Source: Mactromeris polynyma
Lineage: Eukaryota > Mollusca > Bivalvia > Venerida > Mactridae
Reading direction: 5' to 3'
DNA length: 64,000 bases
Assembly: GCA_032209605.1 (NCBI GenBank)
Contig: JASFXZ010000032.1
Coordinates: 6,945,722-7,009,721, forward strand
Part shown: piece after piece, positions 38,901-52,059 of the stretch
Layout: every line of letters begins with the position of its first letter
How positions within the stretch are numbered: position 1 is the first letter of the stretch
The notes under the pieces: model-generated
The model's input: the letters and a program-made list of their open reading frames with translations, nothing else
Databases searched by the model: none
What the model was told of the DNA's origin: nothing
Translations under genes and position numbers: made by a program

Positions 38901-41900
38901 AAATAAATATCCGGTCCCGATGTATTGTCTTAGGCATGTCGATTTGAAATAGGCTATTCAAAACATGTACTATTCAAAATGAAATTTTAGACCTGATGAA
39001 TTCAAGGTCCGACTGTATAATGAAACGAAGTGTAGGACATTGACATTAGATCATATCTTGCTCAATGTCAAGGGTCTTTCGCATAGAATAAATGTAAAAT
39101 ATTCCGAGGTTTTTTGGGCGATATAAATTACGACGTCTTTCGCATGAGAATAACCGTCTTGATCTTGTTTTCAGTAATCAGATTCTACCAGGAATACGTG
39201 GAGCCAGATGAGAACAGCTCAGCGAGTCAAACCTCGTTACGACGAGACGTTAATCCATTACATCCCCAGGCAACAAGCACAGAGGATGACAAATCTCTCT
39301 TACCTTTGGGTGAAAATATTCTAGCACAAAATCTAGGAATACCAATTGTAGTAGTTATATCAAAGGTAAGTATTTTACTTCATGAAGTTACTTGGGAGTG
39401 CTTTAACCTGATAAAGTTGCACCATTATTTGTGTTAAAAAATCTGTGGAAATATTGATCAGTAACATTTGAATATATTTAATATGATTCATACTATTGTT
39501 TTTATAACTCAGTGATGAAGGGAAGTTGTCTCTTGTTTTAAAAGTTCTGTCTTAACTTTAGCTCTACTAATACTGAGTACTAATACAGCAAAAGTATTAT
39601 TTATTACCTCAAAGGATGCCACATTTGACTGATTGAAATTTGCAGTGAAAATTTGTAAAAAAAAAAAAAGAAATATTTTTGCTGTCTGGTAAAATCTGGT
39701 CCTATTTTGCATACTAGATGGTACTGAGGTGTCGATTTATATACATGTCACATGGTTGTTGATTATGCTTCAATACATCGCTTGATGAGGTACATGTATA
39801 GATGTTATCATGATGAGATCAGCAAACCATCAATTTTTTAATTCATTATATTTTACAGGCAGATGCAATCTCCACTTTAGAAAAAGAAAACGACTTTCGA
39901 GAAGAACATTTCGACTTTATACAAATGCATATAAGGAATTTCTGTTTGAATTGTATCCTTAAATCAATAATTGCAATACAGTATTGTCACATTTTGCAAA
40001 TTTTCCATTTTGAATACTTATTTACTTGTGCACTCATTTCAACACAATTTCTAAGTTCTCAAGTATATATTGCTCAAGGTGACATTAAAATATCGACTAG
40101 ATTTGTAACAATATACATCTTGTATCTTCATTTATATTGTCCTGGACCTATGGCCCATTTTAAGAAAGTCTATGTTTGCTGTCTCCCGACATTGCTTATC
40201 AAAGTAAGGTATGAAGGTCAAAGTAAGGTTATGCAGGTCGAAGTAAGGTATGAAGGTCAAAGTAAGGTATGAAGGTCAAAGTGAGGTATGAAGGTGGTAG
40301 TTATTTTTTTTTGAGATTCAGTGCTGCTTGAGAGTTATTGCTTAACAAAATTTCTCTTGATCAAAACTAAATAAATATTTCATGCTGAGGTCCGAAAATG
40401 TTTTTTTAGTGCAATATTTTTGACTGGTAGATAGGTAGAGGGCAAACCAATTTTCTCAGTCTCTGTAAGAATGTTTATCCTTAACATTGTGTCAGATGGT
40501 GCTGCTCTGTGTTACACTTCAGTCAAGGAAGAGAAGAATTGTGACTTATTACATAAATATTTATTACATAGAATTTATGGTTTCCCGTTCATTATGCCAG
40601 CGTATGTTGTAGAGAAGGATAGTGTGTTCATGTAAGTCTTACCAATTTTACTGTTGTTGGTATTTCACAATATTATTTTTGTTGAGGACTGACTGACATG
40701 AGATGTTATATCGGGGGTTCCATTTGACCCTTGAGTTGACCGTTTGATCCTTGGATTTTCCATGAAACCACAGATTGACCCATAGGATTCTGACTTACGG
40801 TTAAATTTTCTCTAAATTATAGGCATTTTGGCTATTAAATGGTAAACTCCCTTCAAAAATTATCAAAATGGCCCTTGATATTCAGCACCTAGTGGAACCC
40901 CTGTTATGAACTAACATGTGCAGATTAAGGGGGACTGGGGTCTGGACCCCTTTGAGATTATGGCACAAAAGGGTTATCCATATCTAATCCTAGATCATGA
41001 GGCGGTCCCAAATTCAGGAGACTGTTCTAGTCCAAAATTGGCATATATAATGTTACAAGTACAACATTATGCTTATTTGAACCACTTAGTCGGCTTCCTG
41101 AAAAAAACACTACTGGTGTCTTATAAAGGGGTCATTATACCCCCATTAACAAAGTTTGAAGTGGGTTTACTTCTCCCGAGTATAAAGCTTGCCATTATAA
41201 ATAGAACAGTTCTGATGTACTGTCATTATTCTGATTCATCCGGAGTATAAACTGTTTCGATGTTGAATAATTCATTCATATTATTATCAATATACATGTG
41301 TAAATATTTGATTTTATGACATCATTCAATTTAACCACATTAAAACATTATGTATTTACCAAGCAATAAAAGATTAGTTTAATCTTGTTTATTTTACATC
41401 ACAGGTAAACAGTTTATTACAACTTGGGTCTCTCACTAGACAGTCATAACTCTATAGAGTCAAAAATAACCCTTGGTTTTAAAATTTCAAAGAACCGATA
41501 ATACTTCCTATAAACTTTTAAATCTAAAATTGACCCTTTTGGTAAATTTTCATGAGTCAAAAACTCAACTCAACTCAAAAGTCCCTTTTTATTGTTTTGA
41601 TTTATGTGTATTTTGTTGTTTTATTATTATTTTATTTTTGCAGACCCATGGGCTGGGACAATGATAAAAAGATTGCAATTTTACATGAAAACCTCCAAAG
41701 TATAAAACCAGAAGAGGCGTACGAAGACGTGATAGGAAAACCTATGACAAGAAAGGTAGACATTTTCTTTAGTCTGAACCTAACTGTTTAACAAACAAAT
41801 ACATTGATTGGACCAATGGATTTGATGGCTGATAAGTGTTGTAGGCTTGTCCAGGTCACATTGAGTTGCTGTTAAATCAGGGTTTGGATTGTAATAAATA

Positions 41901-44900
41901 CTTGCACTCGAAACTCAAATCAAATCACAAAATTTTCTCTGGACATTATAGTGTGGAAAATCTCCGATCTCATTTTATGAAATTAGAATATAAATCTTTC
42001 TTCCAGTCTGTATCTAGAAACAAGTGTGTATATTTTGGCCGAAGTAAATTTACACTTTAAATTTAACAAGTTGGTAAATTTGCAAATTTAGCAGAAAAAT
42101 TAAGCACTCGCTCATTCTACCTGCTTTACACTATGTTGTTTTACATATCATTATTCTTCTATTTACAGCCAGTACAAAGAGATGCCGAAGTCATTGTCGA
42201 AGATGTGCAGGTGTTTTTTATGAAACAACAGTCCTATCTTAGTAAAGCACCTTCACCAGGCGCGGCAGGGGTAAGTGTTTTACTGTGTTTGAAGTGATAC
42301 TACCAGCGCTGAGATTATAAAATTTGAGTATTATCTCGAGCAAAATATTAGATCTGTGCTCTGTATAGTGGTGAATTTTACGCCATGGGATTATTTGCAA
42401 ATTTCACTAATCGATAAAAGTTTTGATAATATCAGCCTGTGTCCTTTTCAGAGTTCACTGAAGTACATTTTACTGTTAAATTGAATAACACTCCAGCCCT
42501 TTTTTATGGCAAATTTGGGGCCAATGTTGGGCCCCATTCCCCAAAGAAAAAAGCATATATTTTCCCCCAACCTAGAGAGAAAATTTCCCTTCAGTAAAAT
42601 TATTTAAAATTTAACCTTATAAATTTCACAAAATTGGTGATTCATGATGCAAATTTCTCCATCAAAAGGACCCGCCATACTTCCCTAAAACTTGAAAAAA
42701 AGGGCTACACTCATTTCTGCGATATACAAAGAAGTCTACCTGTGTATCCGCCAATTTTAAAACTTTTTGACTTGCAAAAAAATCCTTTATACACTAAGTA
42801 AGTTTAGCGGGTTTTTTAAGGGCTGTTGAAAAAGTACTCGCTCTCAATTAGCTTTTGAAAACCATCAATATTTTGAGATTTAAAACTTAACTCAGGTTTT
42901 ACAATCTCAACAGGAGGTCTCATTATTTCATGCATGGTTTTCTATATATTATATATTTTTCCAGATTACTGTAAATGTATGTAGCTCATTTCAATTTTGG
43001 TTGCTATGTCTCCTATTTTAGAATTTCTGTATCACTAGGCCGAGCTATGCTACACTGCATGTTGTGTATAAATGTTCAATTCTATCGGTATTGTCTTGTT
43101 GAAGTACTTGAAGAAGCTAGCCGTTCACGGAGTGCTGGAAAACATCGGTATTGTAGAGAGTATTATTTACAGTTTGCCAGCCAATAAATATACAGTGGAC
43201 TCTTGTAGGCTCGAACTCGGCGGGACTGTTGAAATTAGTTTGAGTAAAGCTTAGTTCTAGTCAACCAAATGTGTTTTCAATTTTTGAAATTTTGATATTC
43301 ATTATGTGTACAAGAATACTTATATACATACAGGATAATGACATCAAGATAATTTTGAAAATTTGAATATATTAACATTGTAGATGCACCGTATGACAAT
43401 AGCATATTCTATGCAGATATGTTTCACGTTGTACAATTAAATTGCTAATTTATCCATCAGCAAATGAGTGCATTTTTACAAATATTACCAAGCGGTGTCA
43501 TTGTTGAGCACAATCAAGCCAAGTCAATTATTTTTAGATGAGAAAATTGATTAATCAACCTAAAGGTGCGAATTTCTGTGCATTTTATGTTGAATGGGCT
43601 GAATAATTGCTTTCTTTGGGAGTTCGATGCTATATAGAGAAGTTTATTTGGAATTTGTAATTAGTTGGGGTGTAAGACACAACTGAGTTCTAGCCAACAA
43701 GAGTTCACTGTATATACATCATTCCTTTTCAGGGGTAAATAATGATTGTGTATCTGGTATCGGGCATATCCCGTCTATGTCAGGACAGACTTGTAAATGT
43801 TCACATCTTTGTTCTGTGTAATTGAGAGCAATTTTCTCATGGTCTGGTGAACATCATTGCTATATCAATATTTTAACTATTTACGACAACATTGATTATA
43901 TTTGTTCCAATATTACAGCCACCACCACCAGGAAGTGTAAGGAATCCTTGTTTATACTTCCCTCGGTTATCTAGTCATTCATTCACACCTGCGTTAGTTT
44001 GTCACAGTTTTACATGGCCGCATTGCTGCTGCTTTTTTGTTGGGGTCGTGTCAAAATTATATTTAAATTTTTACTGCAGAGTAGAGAATAATTGCTTACT
44101 GGCTTTGAATTTTTTAATGCTTAGTTGTTGAACTCTTTTCACAAATTAAACATTGATTTTGAAATGCCTCATTGATCCATTAATCATTTATTGCCATTTA
44201 ATTTCCTTAAATTTCCTTAATGAGTCATACTGATGAATTTTAGTTGTAACTGTATTGGTTTGGCCTAGAACAATGTGTCCGTTTTGTTGTTACCTTGACT
44301 GACCATCACTTTCCGAGGAACTATGTTTTAACGGGCTTAAGAATTCTGAAAGTAAGATAAAGTGATCACTGTTCCGAGTCACTCAAATGCTATTCTAATT
44401 GGTCACTTTTCGTATTTTTCAAATTACATTCAGTGAAATATAAATAAACTATATTTGTTTTAAGTCGATTCTTACTCGTACAGCAATCTTTGAACCCAAA
44501 ATTCAAACATAATTGTACCAAAACAATTCTTCATAGGCTTCTATCAAAATTAATTGACAGCAGAAATGTTGGGTGACCAATCGCTGAGTGTCAGTGTACA
44601 TAATTATGTATAAAAGAAAAATACCTACAGTCAAACCTGGTATCCACCAACCCTACTTCATCAGTATAAACAGGCAAACAAATTTGGGTGCCTATATTGT
44701 TACATTAGTTACATAAAGGATCCGCCGACCCAATTTTGACATTTTTCAAAAATAAATATGATTTTTAAAAATGACCGTTTACGTCTTTCCACATGTCTGT
44801 TTGAGGTTCTTATTGTTATTTTAATTTTTCGTAAACACTCGATAGATAATTTTGATAGAAAAATCCATGAAGCAACTTCTATAAAAACACTAGCCCGACT

Positions 44901-47900
44901 TACGATATTTTTCTGTGTGTCAGATCAAAGAATATATGTCCAAAGAAATTTTTCTTTGATTGCTAAATTGTATTATATTAAGATATAGGCGAGAAAGCAT
45001 AAAATTATCCTATTTTCGTTGCGCTTCTGAAAAGTTTAATTTGTTAGTTGAATAGATGGGATTATACATAGTTCATACAATTTATCGTAGATTAACTTTG
45101 TTTTGCTTTCACCTTCATGCAGTAACCTCTTTTACAGCCGTTGTTACGATTCTAAATACTCCGGTCACCTTCTTACTGTCACGTCAAACCTTTCCATTCA
45201 CAATTGTACAGCATTCTTTTCCTACAGCATTTCACCAGTCTAACATAAAGCTAACGCTTCGGACGAAATGCAATAGATAGTTCCCACGTTTACAATTTAT
45301 CTTATTTATTTATCTCCCATGTTTTGAATAGTCAGCCATAGTGATTGGCAAATTTCCTTAAAGTTAATCGGGAATATAATGTAAATGATGATAAAATAAT
45401 CAGATATATAAAAATAACTTATTCATTATGCTCATGTGGGCAGTTGGCTTAGAAAGTTGAAGAAAAAGTTGTTGTCACTTGCAAAATCTGTTGGTATTTT
45501 CTCAATTAACACATTTCGGAATTACTCAGTGCTTATAAGTTTTGCCAATCAAAACTGCTGATGATTAAGAACAAGGGAGGTAAATATTGTAAATGTCGGA
45601 ACTATCCATGCAGTGAAACCACAATAATAAGACCACAGTTAGTTCTGGAGAAAGCTGGTCTTATTAATAAGGTGCTCTGATGATTGTGTAGAAGATTGTA
45701 AGAAAAATTAAAAACTGATTTATGAAAATATGCTCTAAGCAATGAGTTGGTCTTAGTCTGAGGAGGTCTTTAAGAAAGGTTTTACTGTATATGATTAATG
45801 AACGGACCATTTAGTGGGATCGGGAAATTGGTTTCCTTAGCTTCCGCTTTTATCAATGCCCGGTTTGATCCTTAGATATGGTCTTAGGGTTGAGTGCCAA
45901 ACTATTGCTTTAAAGGTTGTGGAGTTGAATTCTACGGTGGATGATATTCTGTGGTAGTTTTCATTGTTCCAGGGGTTAGTACCTGGTTAGACACCCAGGA
46001 AGCTATCAGCAAGAGTGATTGCTAGAAGTTGTAAGAAGTTATTCCACAATGAGTGTATCAAGGGCTCAACACAACACTGTCATAACTCGTATATATTTAT
46101 ATAGGAGTTGTGACAGTGTTGCATTGACCTCTTGGTATTCTACTGGTATATGTGTTCGTCATAGACAATGAAGTCGGCTAATCTAACAACTTCCTTTAAA
46201 AGGCCGCAAATATGCTATTATATTAAGCTATTTAATCTGGTTAAAGTCTAATAAATAACTTGCTAAAAACCAATGAAAAACATTGAAGACAGTTATGGGG
46301 CATATTGAAAAAATAAATCAGACAAGATATGGCTATTTTTGTTCACTGGGAATTCACCGGCCAGGAGGGCCAGTGTAATTGTAAATTTCATCGGTCCTCT
46401 TCAAATTTTACTGGTCAGGTCGGAGGTCCGATGGTCTTTCGCATTGACTGTATTATTCTACTGTAGTCACATGTTTTAGCTGTCCCTTTCACACTGTAAT
46501 ATATAGTAGTATCTGTTACTAGGAGTCGCCATCACGTACAGCGGGGTCTACGTCAAAGCCTTCGCCATCGTTGCCACGGGCATCATCTTCACCCAATCCA
46601 GCTTCAGCGACACCAAAGAAGGTAACGTATGCTTGTCGCTGTTTTCTGTAGTAATATATTCGGTGTGTCACGATATACCAGAATATTGCAATATGTGAAA
46701 CTGTATTGTTCAGCGCTATGCAATGAATGTACAATTTTTTTTCAGTCATCAACTGAAAACGCCAAATATAACAAATTTCGTTATTATAAAAACATCGTAA
46801 TTTTATCAAAATCTGAAGTTTTAGCTTATTTAATTTTAACTTTCTTGTCATGAATGACTGATATTTAATTATTTGTCGAAAACTGACATGAGATTGATAA
46901 TACCTGATGCTTGTCTATATTTTGTAATACATGTAAAATAAAATTGATTATTAAAGTAAGACAAAAATACCGTCATATCTCGGTACATTTTACAAAAGTT
47001 GCTAATGTATTGCAATATATTGTGGTTCGCTTCAAGCGTCTCGTGACACCCCTTATATATAATTATGCTTTGTGCATGAGAATGTCACCCCACCCACTTT
47101 TTGGTTGTGTATTATTGTGAATCAAAACTGGGCACACGCTCGCTGTTGTTGTTTTTGCATTTATCACAAATCAGCTTGTCTTGAAATTAATTTTTGTACG
47201 TATTTAATGTGATTATTATGACCATGTTGCATGAAAGTTGAAATAAAGTCGTGGGTTTGAAAATTTGATGACACTGTAAATAATGTATTGTTATGGCGAT
47301 AAAACCTTGTTTAATTCCCAGCCCTGTATACAGTTGTTTGAGAAATAATGTGTTGTCATGGCAGTTATTTGAGATTGCACTCAAATTTGAGAATTCACTC
47401 AAATTGTTTGAGAATACCCTTAAATGTTGCTCGCGACGAAAAATTAAGTGAAGTCTCGAAGTTTTAGAGAATACTCAAGATTTTTTAACGCAGTGCTTAG
47501 ACTTCTTTGTACGATTACTAAAAGTCTAGTTTGAATCAGTTTTATTATTGATTTGTCTATTTGAGATTTAATTATGCCCCCCTTCGAAGAAGAGAGGGGA
47601 TATTGGTTTGCACATGTCGGTCCATCCAAGTCGGTCTGTAACCTTTTCGTTTTGATCAATAACTTGAGAACCCCTTGACCTATCGTCCTCAAACTTGGTC
47701 TACTCATTCATCTTGGGTAGCAGAGGAACCCTATTGATTTTGGGGTCGAAGGTCAAGGTCACAGGGGGCATACTGTTTTACAAACATCTCTTGTTTATTT
47801 ACTTTCTAGATAAAATCAGTCAATATTAATGAAGTTTAAGATTGTGATTTTTTGAATGTACTATTATCAAAGAATGTCTTCTAGTTTTTGTATAGATGTT

Positions 47901-50900
47901 TATTGCATCTTTATGCATGTATGTTTACATGGAATGATTTTTTATTTTATTTTGATTTTTTGTTTGTAGAAATTGGTACGTTATTTTGAGTGCTCGACTA
48001 GTTGTGTGAATTGTAACTGTATAATACTTTCTTAGAACCTAGTGTATTTGTACTCTGATTGACATGGCCAGTATCTGTACATTTGTTCATTGTGTGAGCG
48101 TGGCTTACTGTCCTGATCTTAGGGTCTGATAGCAACCATGTTTATGAAAAGCAGGGCTTAGGTTTATGACTGTCACTCCATACACAGAACTTAAAACTCC
48201 CGCTGCCTAGTCCGAGGGTCAATACCAGAGTGTGTTAATACTTATGCTAAATTCTCAGATTCACGCTCAAATCACATAGATAGTGGATCACATAAAATTC
48301 TCGGGTCTCTAATTTAACGACCAATTGTCCATGAATCTTGGTGTCATGTGTCTTTTCTGTGACACTAAGACAGGAGATAATTCTGCCGAGTTTGTTCGTC
48401 CTCCACCTCTGCTTCATGTGGGGAAGTTGTCAGCTTCTTATGTAAGAACATTAATGTACTGGTTGGTATCCATGGAAGACTGGTTGGTATCCATGGAAGA
48501 CTGGTTGGTATCCATGGAAGACTGGTTGGTATCTATGGAAGACTGGTTCAGCTGAAAGGCGTAATACTTTCACAACACAAAACTGTTTTTGTCAAGGTTG
48601 ATGCTGTGACATTTCTGTATTTTACATACGCATAACTTTTGACTGTTGAAAGAAGACTATTCCTTGGGGGGGGGGGTCATTATGATTTGGGTGTAATAGA
48701 GGCTCATGTCTAAAAGTCCGTTAGAAATTAAGATTTTCTGATAATCAGGCCCTTTTCTGAAATGTGTCATTGATTTTGATCTTGGTTACTGATGAAATTG
48801 TTTTAATACGGTTTATTTAATAGTTGTTATAATTATTTATCAGACAGGGGTAGTTTGAATATTGATTTATTGAGCAATTACAAGAAAATGTTCTTAATTG
48901 CTGGGATAACAAACTTAACGAGGATATTTGCCATTTCCTAATTGCTTTATCTTGGCCTTAATTTTCATCAAATCATGTAACAGTTCATCTAGATTACATT
49001 CTACCATCATCTCATTATGCTTTGGAAAATGTACTCGGGAGTATGTAATATTAATATATTTATCGCAATTCTCATTTAAGGGTTAACCGTAAAACTATTG
49101 TAACTCTGGTTCAGTCAAGAACTTAAAGGGAGATAATCTTATTTTGCCTTAAAGTATGCTAAGTAATAATTTTGAGAAAATGGCCAGTTAATGCCTTCAT
49201 ACAGACATACTCTGAAACATTACATTGTTACTTTTCTTAAAAGTTTCCTGGAACTGCCAAACACGAGTCCGATACAGGTATTTCCTATGGTAGGGCAAAC
49301 TCGCTCGACTCATAGGTCAGGATAGCAAATACTGGTATCGGACTCCTGTATTTGTGATTTTGGGAAGCATGTAAACTAAGTGATATTGCAGTGTTGTAGA
49401 TTACATATGTATGAAGGCATTTATCACTGATTATCTCATATTAACGACTAGGCATATTTTGACAAAAATCATGACTATGTTCCTTTAAGAAGAAGTTACA
49501 ATTGTTTTTGTACTAAGCTGTCAATATACTGCATCAGAATATATGCTAGATTAATATGTTTGTTGAGACATGCATGTAGACTGTAACCAGGGCGTGCCTC
49601 ATTGTTTCATCTACCTAATTGATTAGGTAATTATTTACAAAGAGTTACTGTACTGTGTTACATGAGAATTCAGCTGTCTATGACCTGATCAGAAAGTTGA
49701 TAAATGAATTGATATGATGACTGTTTATACTAGATTTCATTTCCCTCTAGTTAGGGCCTTAATTGTGTACATTCTGATAAAATCAGCATGGGGGTTGGTA
49801 GTTCTAGGTTACAGGCCCAGACTACTGATACAAAGGTAGCAGGTTCAAATCTCGCTTTGGATGAGATCCTTTGACAGTCTTCACAAATCAGTCAGGTGTT
49901 AGTACTGGTTGGTAACACAGGAAACCGTCATCAAAGTGATTAATTCAAGTTCTTACAGCTTGTTTCACAATCTATGTCATGAATGTGTTTACTTTACAAA
50001 ATGACTATTCTGATAAGATAACAGGATTATGAAACATGCAGCGACTGGGTTGAAATTATTGGCTTGTCATGACTTGAACTGAGGCAGACTATGACTGGCC
50101 AGTTATCTAGTGTGCACAGGACTTAGCCTACATTATATACATGTACATGATTATACTTAGTATCTTTTTTATATATCTGAAGTTCGGGGCAAAACTATTG
50201 CAACTCAGTTATATAACAGAAGCAGTTGCGACAGTTGCGCATGACACTCTTGATATATACATGACGTAGTTTACATTTCGGGAAAAGGATGTACTTTTCG
50301 TCATACACATGTACTACTAGATTCTATTGTATCCAGGTGTTTATTCAGACAAATATGTACCATTTCTCTCTTCTTTCATGCGTACATATATATACACATG
50401 TAATACACACTTAATCATTAGTTTTTTATCTTAGGCATATTTGCTAGTTTTGCCTTTTGTTCATTATTCTATAATTCTTGATAGTTCTAAATATGCAAGA
50501 CCAATGGCGATACATAGACTTTGGCACAAAACTATTGTAAATAATATGCCATTTTCTCAAAATTATTACTTAACATATTTTGATAGAATAATCAAACTAC
50601 CTTTAAGAGAGATTAGTATTACTTGTAAAATGTTGTAACATAATAGACGTGAAGGAAGGATTATAGTAAATATTGATTAGTTATAACTTAGACAAAATTT
50701 ATCTTCTTATTGAAGATGTGGTTCGCCAACAAAATCAAATTCATGCAATGTTAGCCAAGATGATTAGTCATGGCAAATGCACTGGATGTTTTATCTGCTT
50801 GTTTGTTTCATGACTCATGATTCAAATTTCTGTTACCTGTTTACATTATTGTTGAATCAATTGCGTAACATGTGTTTATTTCCTGTGTTGCTAAATTGTA

Positions 50901-52059
50901 TAAAGGTGTGGTATTACTTAATGATTATAATATTATATGCACTTCAACAGCTGTTACATTGTGTTATATTCTGTGTATTATAGATGGACAATAAAGCTGG
51001 CGGTCCAAACACGAGCGAAGGAATGCTGGCTAATTTCTTCAACAGTTTATTGAACAAAAAAACTGGAGCACCGGGTACGCAGAGACCAGGTACATATGTT
51101 GTCACAACAAACATCTGCATTACTGTAATCTTAATGCATTACAGATCGATTTTAATTGCTATGAATATGAGCTTTTTCCTCAAGATAGCCATAAATATGA
51201 GCTTTTACCACCAGATAGCCTTAAATACGAGCTTTTTCCTCCAGATAGCCTTAAATATGAGCTTTTTCCTCCAGATAGCCTTAAATATGGACTTTCCTCC
51301 AGATAGCCTTAAATATGAGCATTTACCACCAGATAGCCTTAGATATGAGCTTTTTCCTCCAGATAGCCTTAAATATGAGCTTTTTCATCCAGATAGCCTT
51401 AAATATGAGCTTTTTCATCCAGATAGCCTTAAATATGAGCTTTTTCCTCCAGATAGCCTTAAATATGGACTCTTTCATCCAATCATGCAATGCAAATGAA
51501 AATGTACTTCTGGCCTCAATTAAGTGAAAAATACTTTAAATATGAAGGCAGTAACTGTTTTAAATATATGTATCAATTGTTTCAGCATCTTCAATCGAAA
51601 GGTTTGGAAGTTTTGCCTTCCGCACAAGAGAAAATAGGTGTTTGTTTTGTCAATGTGAAATAATCACCAGTATCTATAAGCAAACGATCTGTAGAGAAAC
51701 TTAAGATGTAAAGAAACAGAATATTTCATGCCCATGTAAACAAAGAACAAACAATGAATTAGTTCAATATTGAATGATCCATACATTGTTTGATATAAGT
51801 TATCTTCCTTGGAAGAGTTAAAAATAATTATGCTGACTTTTGTTGAGTTGCCAGTCTATACTTAAAGTCTTTTGCTTTGATGGAAATTTAAAAACAAAAC
51901 AAATATATTTCACAGTCAAGTTGTGTCATCTTGATATATCTTGCTATTTCAGACACAGCTGGGGTGCATGCCGAGCTTGAAAAAATGACAAAAACCACAA
52001 AACAGACTAAACGAGCACATTCAGATGTGAATCCAAATGGACCAAGTTCTACGTCCTGA
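35938..52059 (+). CDS. DYNC1LI1: Cytoplasmic dynein 1 light intermediate chain, complete, 13 exons
   Basis: The light intermediate chain (LIC) binds the dynein heavy chain through its GTPase-like domain and contacts cargo adaptors with its C-terminal tail. Exons: 35938-36014, 36921-36994, 37521-37637, 37913-38143, 39175-39365, 39859-39952, 40496-40631, 41644-41755, 42169-42270, 43919-43936 (18-nt microexon, less certain), 46523-46621, 50984-51089, 51953-52059. All phases agree and give about 487 residues; human paralogues have 523 and 492. A P-loop GDNESGKT lies at 51-58, the LDGDP switch-like segment follows, and SKAD stands in the base-recognition position. Blocks such as [14 protein letters not shown] and [14 protein letters not shown] match the family closely. 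The Ser/Pro-rich linker is in exon 11. The adaptor-binding helix [17 protein letters not shown] is at about 427-443, and HAELEKMTK forms the second tail element. Whether it is nearer vertebrate LI1 or LI2 cannot be decided here; invertebrates usually have one gene. Confidence 0.96.
38216..38353 (-). mobile_element. tRNA-derived SINE-like repeat, minus orientation
   Basis: On minus the order is a head with GGCATGGTGGTCCAGTGCCC, a B-box-like GTGAGTTCGAGTCCCAC, then CCAGTACTGGTTAG-like tail words. It lies in a dynein LIC intron. Confidence 0.6.
38850..39015. mobile_element. MITE family B copy 5
   Basis: 166 bp in a dynein LIC intron, ends CAGTCGGACCTCGATTATT and AAGGTCCGACTG, flanked by TA on both sides. 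Confidence 0.82.
40201..40296. repeat. 19-bp tandem repeat, about five units
   Basis: Units of the form AAAGTAAGGTATGAAGGTC, with one unit carrying an extra T and GCAGG. It lies in a dynein LIC intron. Confidence 0.8.
40712..40903. mobile_element. MITE family E copy 3
   Basis: 192 bp, ends CGGGGGTTCCATTTGACCC and ACCTAGTGGAACCCCTG. It lies in a dynein LIC intron. Confidence 0.68.
43193..43710. mobile_element. MITE family D (pogo-like ends, 518 bp)
   Basis: Ends CAGTGGACTCTTGT and ACAAGAGTTCACTG are inverted copies, flanked by TA at 43191-43192 and 43711-43712. No transposase frame was seen inside. Confidence 0.68.
45281..45600. mobile_element. Inverted-repeat element family G copy 2
   Basis: About 320 bp, inverted relative to copy 1. 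The right end CAAGGGAGGTAAATATTGT is intact; the left end (TTTACAATTTATCTTATTT) has an insertion. The interior carries GCTCATGTGGGCAGTTGGC. Confidence 0.7.
45611..45787. mobile_element. MITE family A copy 5, degraded
   Basis: 177 bp, ends CAGTGAAACCACAATA and AAAGGTTTTACTG. The left flank is TG and the right flank TA, so the left border has mutated. It abuts the family G element at 45281-45600. Confidence 0.65.
47571..47800. repeat. Dispersed repeat with GCCCCCCTTCGAAGAAGAG start
   Basis: Starts ATGCCCCCCTTCGAAGAAG, continues with GCACATGTCGGTCCATCC and ends with GGTCAAGGTCACAGGGGG and AAACATCTCTTGTTT. I associate this kind of sequence with bivalve genomes, but that is memory, not a search. 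It lies in a dynein LIC intron. Confidence 0.5.
48460..48543. repeat. Four perfect or near-perfect 21-bp repeats
   Basis: Four consecutive units beginning TGGTTGGTATCCATGGAAGA; only the last differs, by one base (CTATGG). It lies in a dynein LIC intron. Confidence 0.88.
49150..49390. repeat. Dispersed repeat family H copy 2
   Basis: About 240 bp in a dynein LIC intron, collinear with the copy at 24096-24373. It carries an extra inverted pair around ACTCGAGC-like and GAGTCCGATACAGGTATT words. Confidence 0.6.
49788..49985 (+). mobile_element. tRNA-derived SINE-like repeat
   Basis: B-box-like AGCAGGTTCAAATCTCGC near 49840, then the shared tail words TACTGGTTGGTAACACAGG and TTGTTTCACAATCTATGT. 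Confidence 0.6.
51161..51480. repeat. 30-bp minisatellite
   Basis: About ten units of 30 bp with the core AGATAGCCTTAAATATGAGC followed by a T-rich part. It lies in the last dynein LIC intron, about 70 bp after the exon that ends at 51089. It is open in two frames because the unit is a multiple of three. Confidence 0.88.

Noticed and set aside
44629..44730. CAGTCAAACCTGGTATCCACC resembling another pogo-like left end
   Set aside because: No matching inverted right end was found, so it is not listed as an element.
46519..46851. Minus-strand open frame of 110 codons
   Set aside because: Shadow of the plus-strand dynein LIC linker exon at 46523-46621.
50984..51499. Open frame of 171 codons after the dynein LIC exon
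   Set aside because: Conserved sequence ends at 51089 with a GT donor; the rest is the 30-bp minisatellite, and the true C-terminal exon is at 51953.
51585..51633. Possible extra dynein LIC exon (GTTTCAG then [11 protein letters not shown])
   Set aside because: Its end phase (2) does not match the next exon, which needs phase 1.
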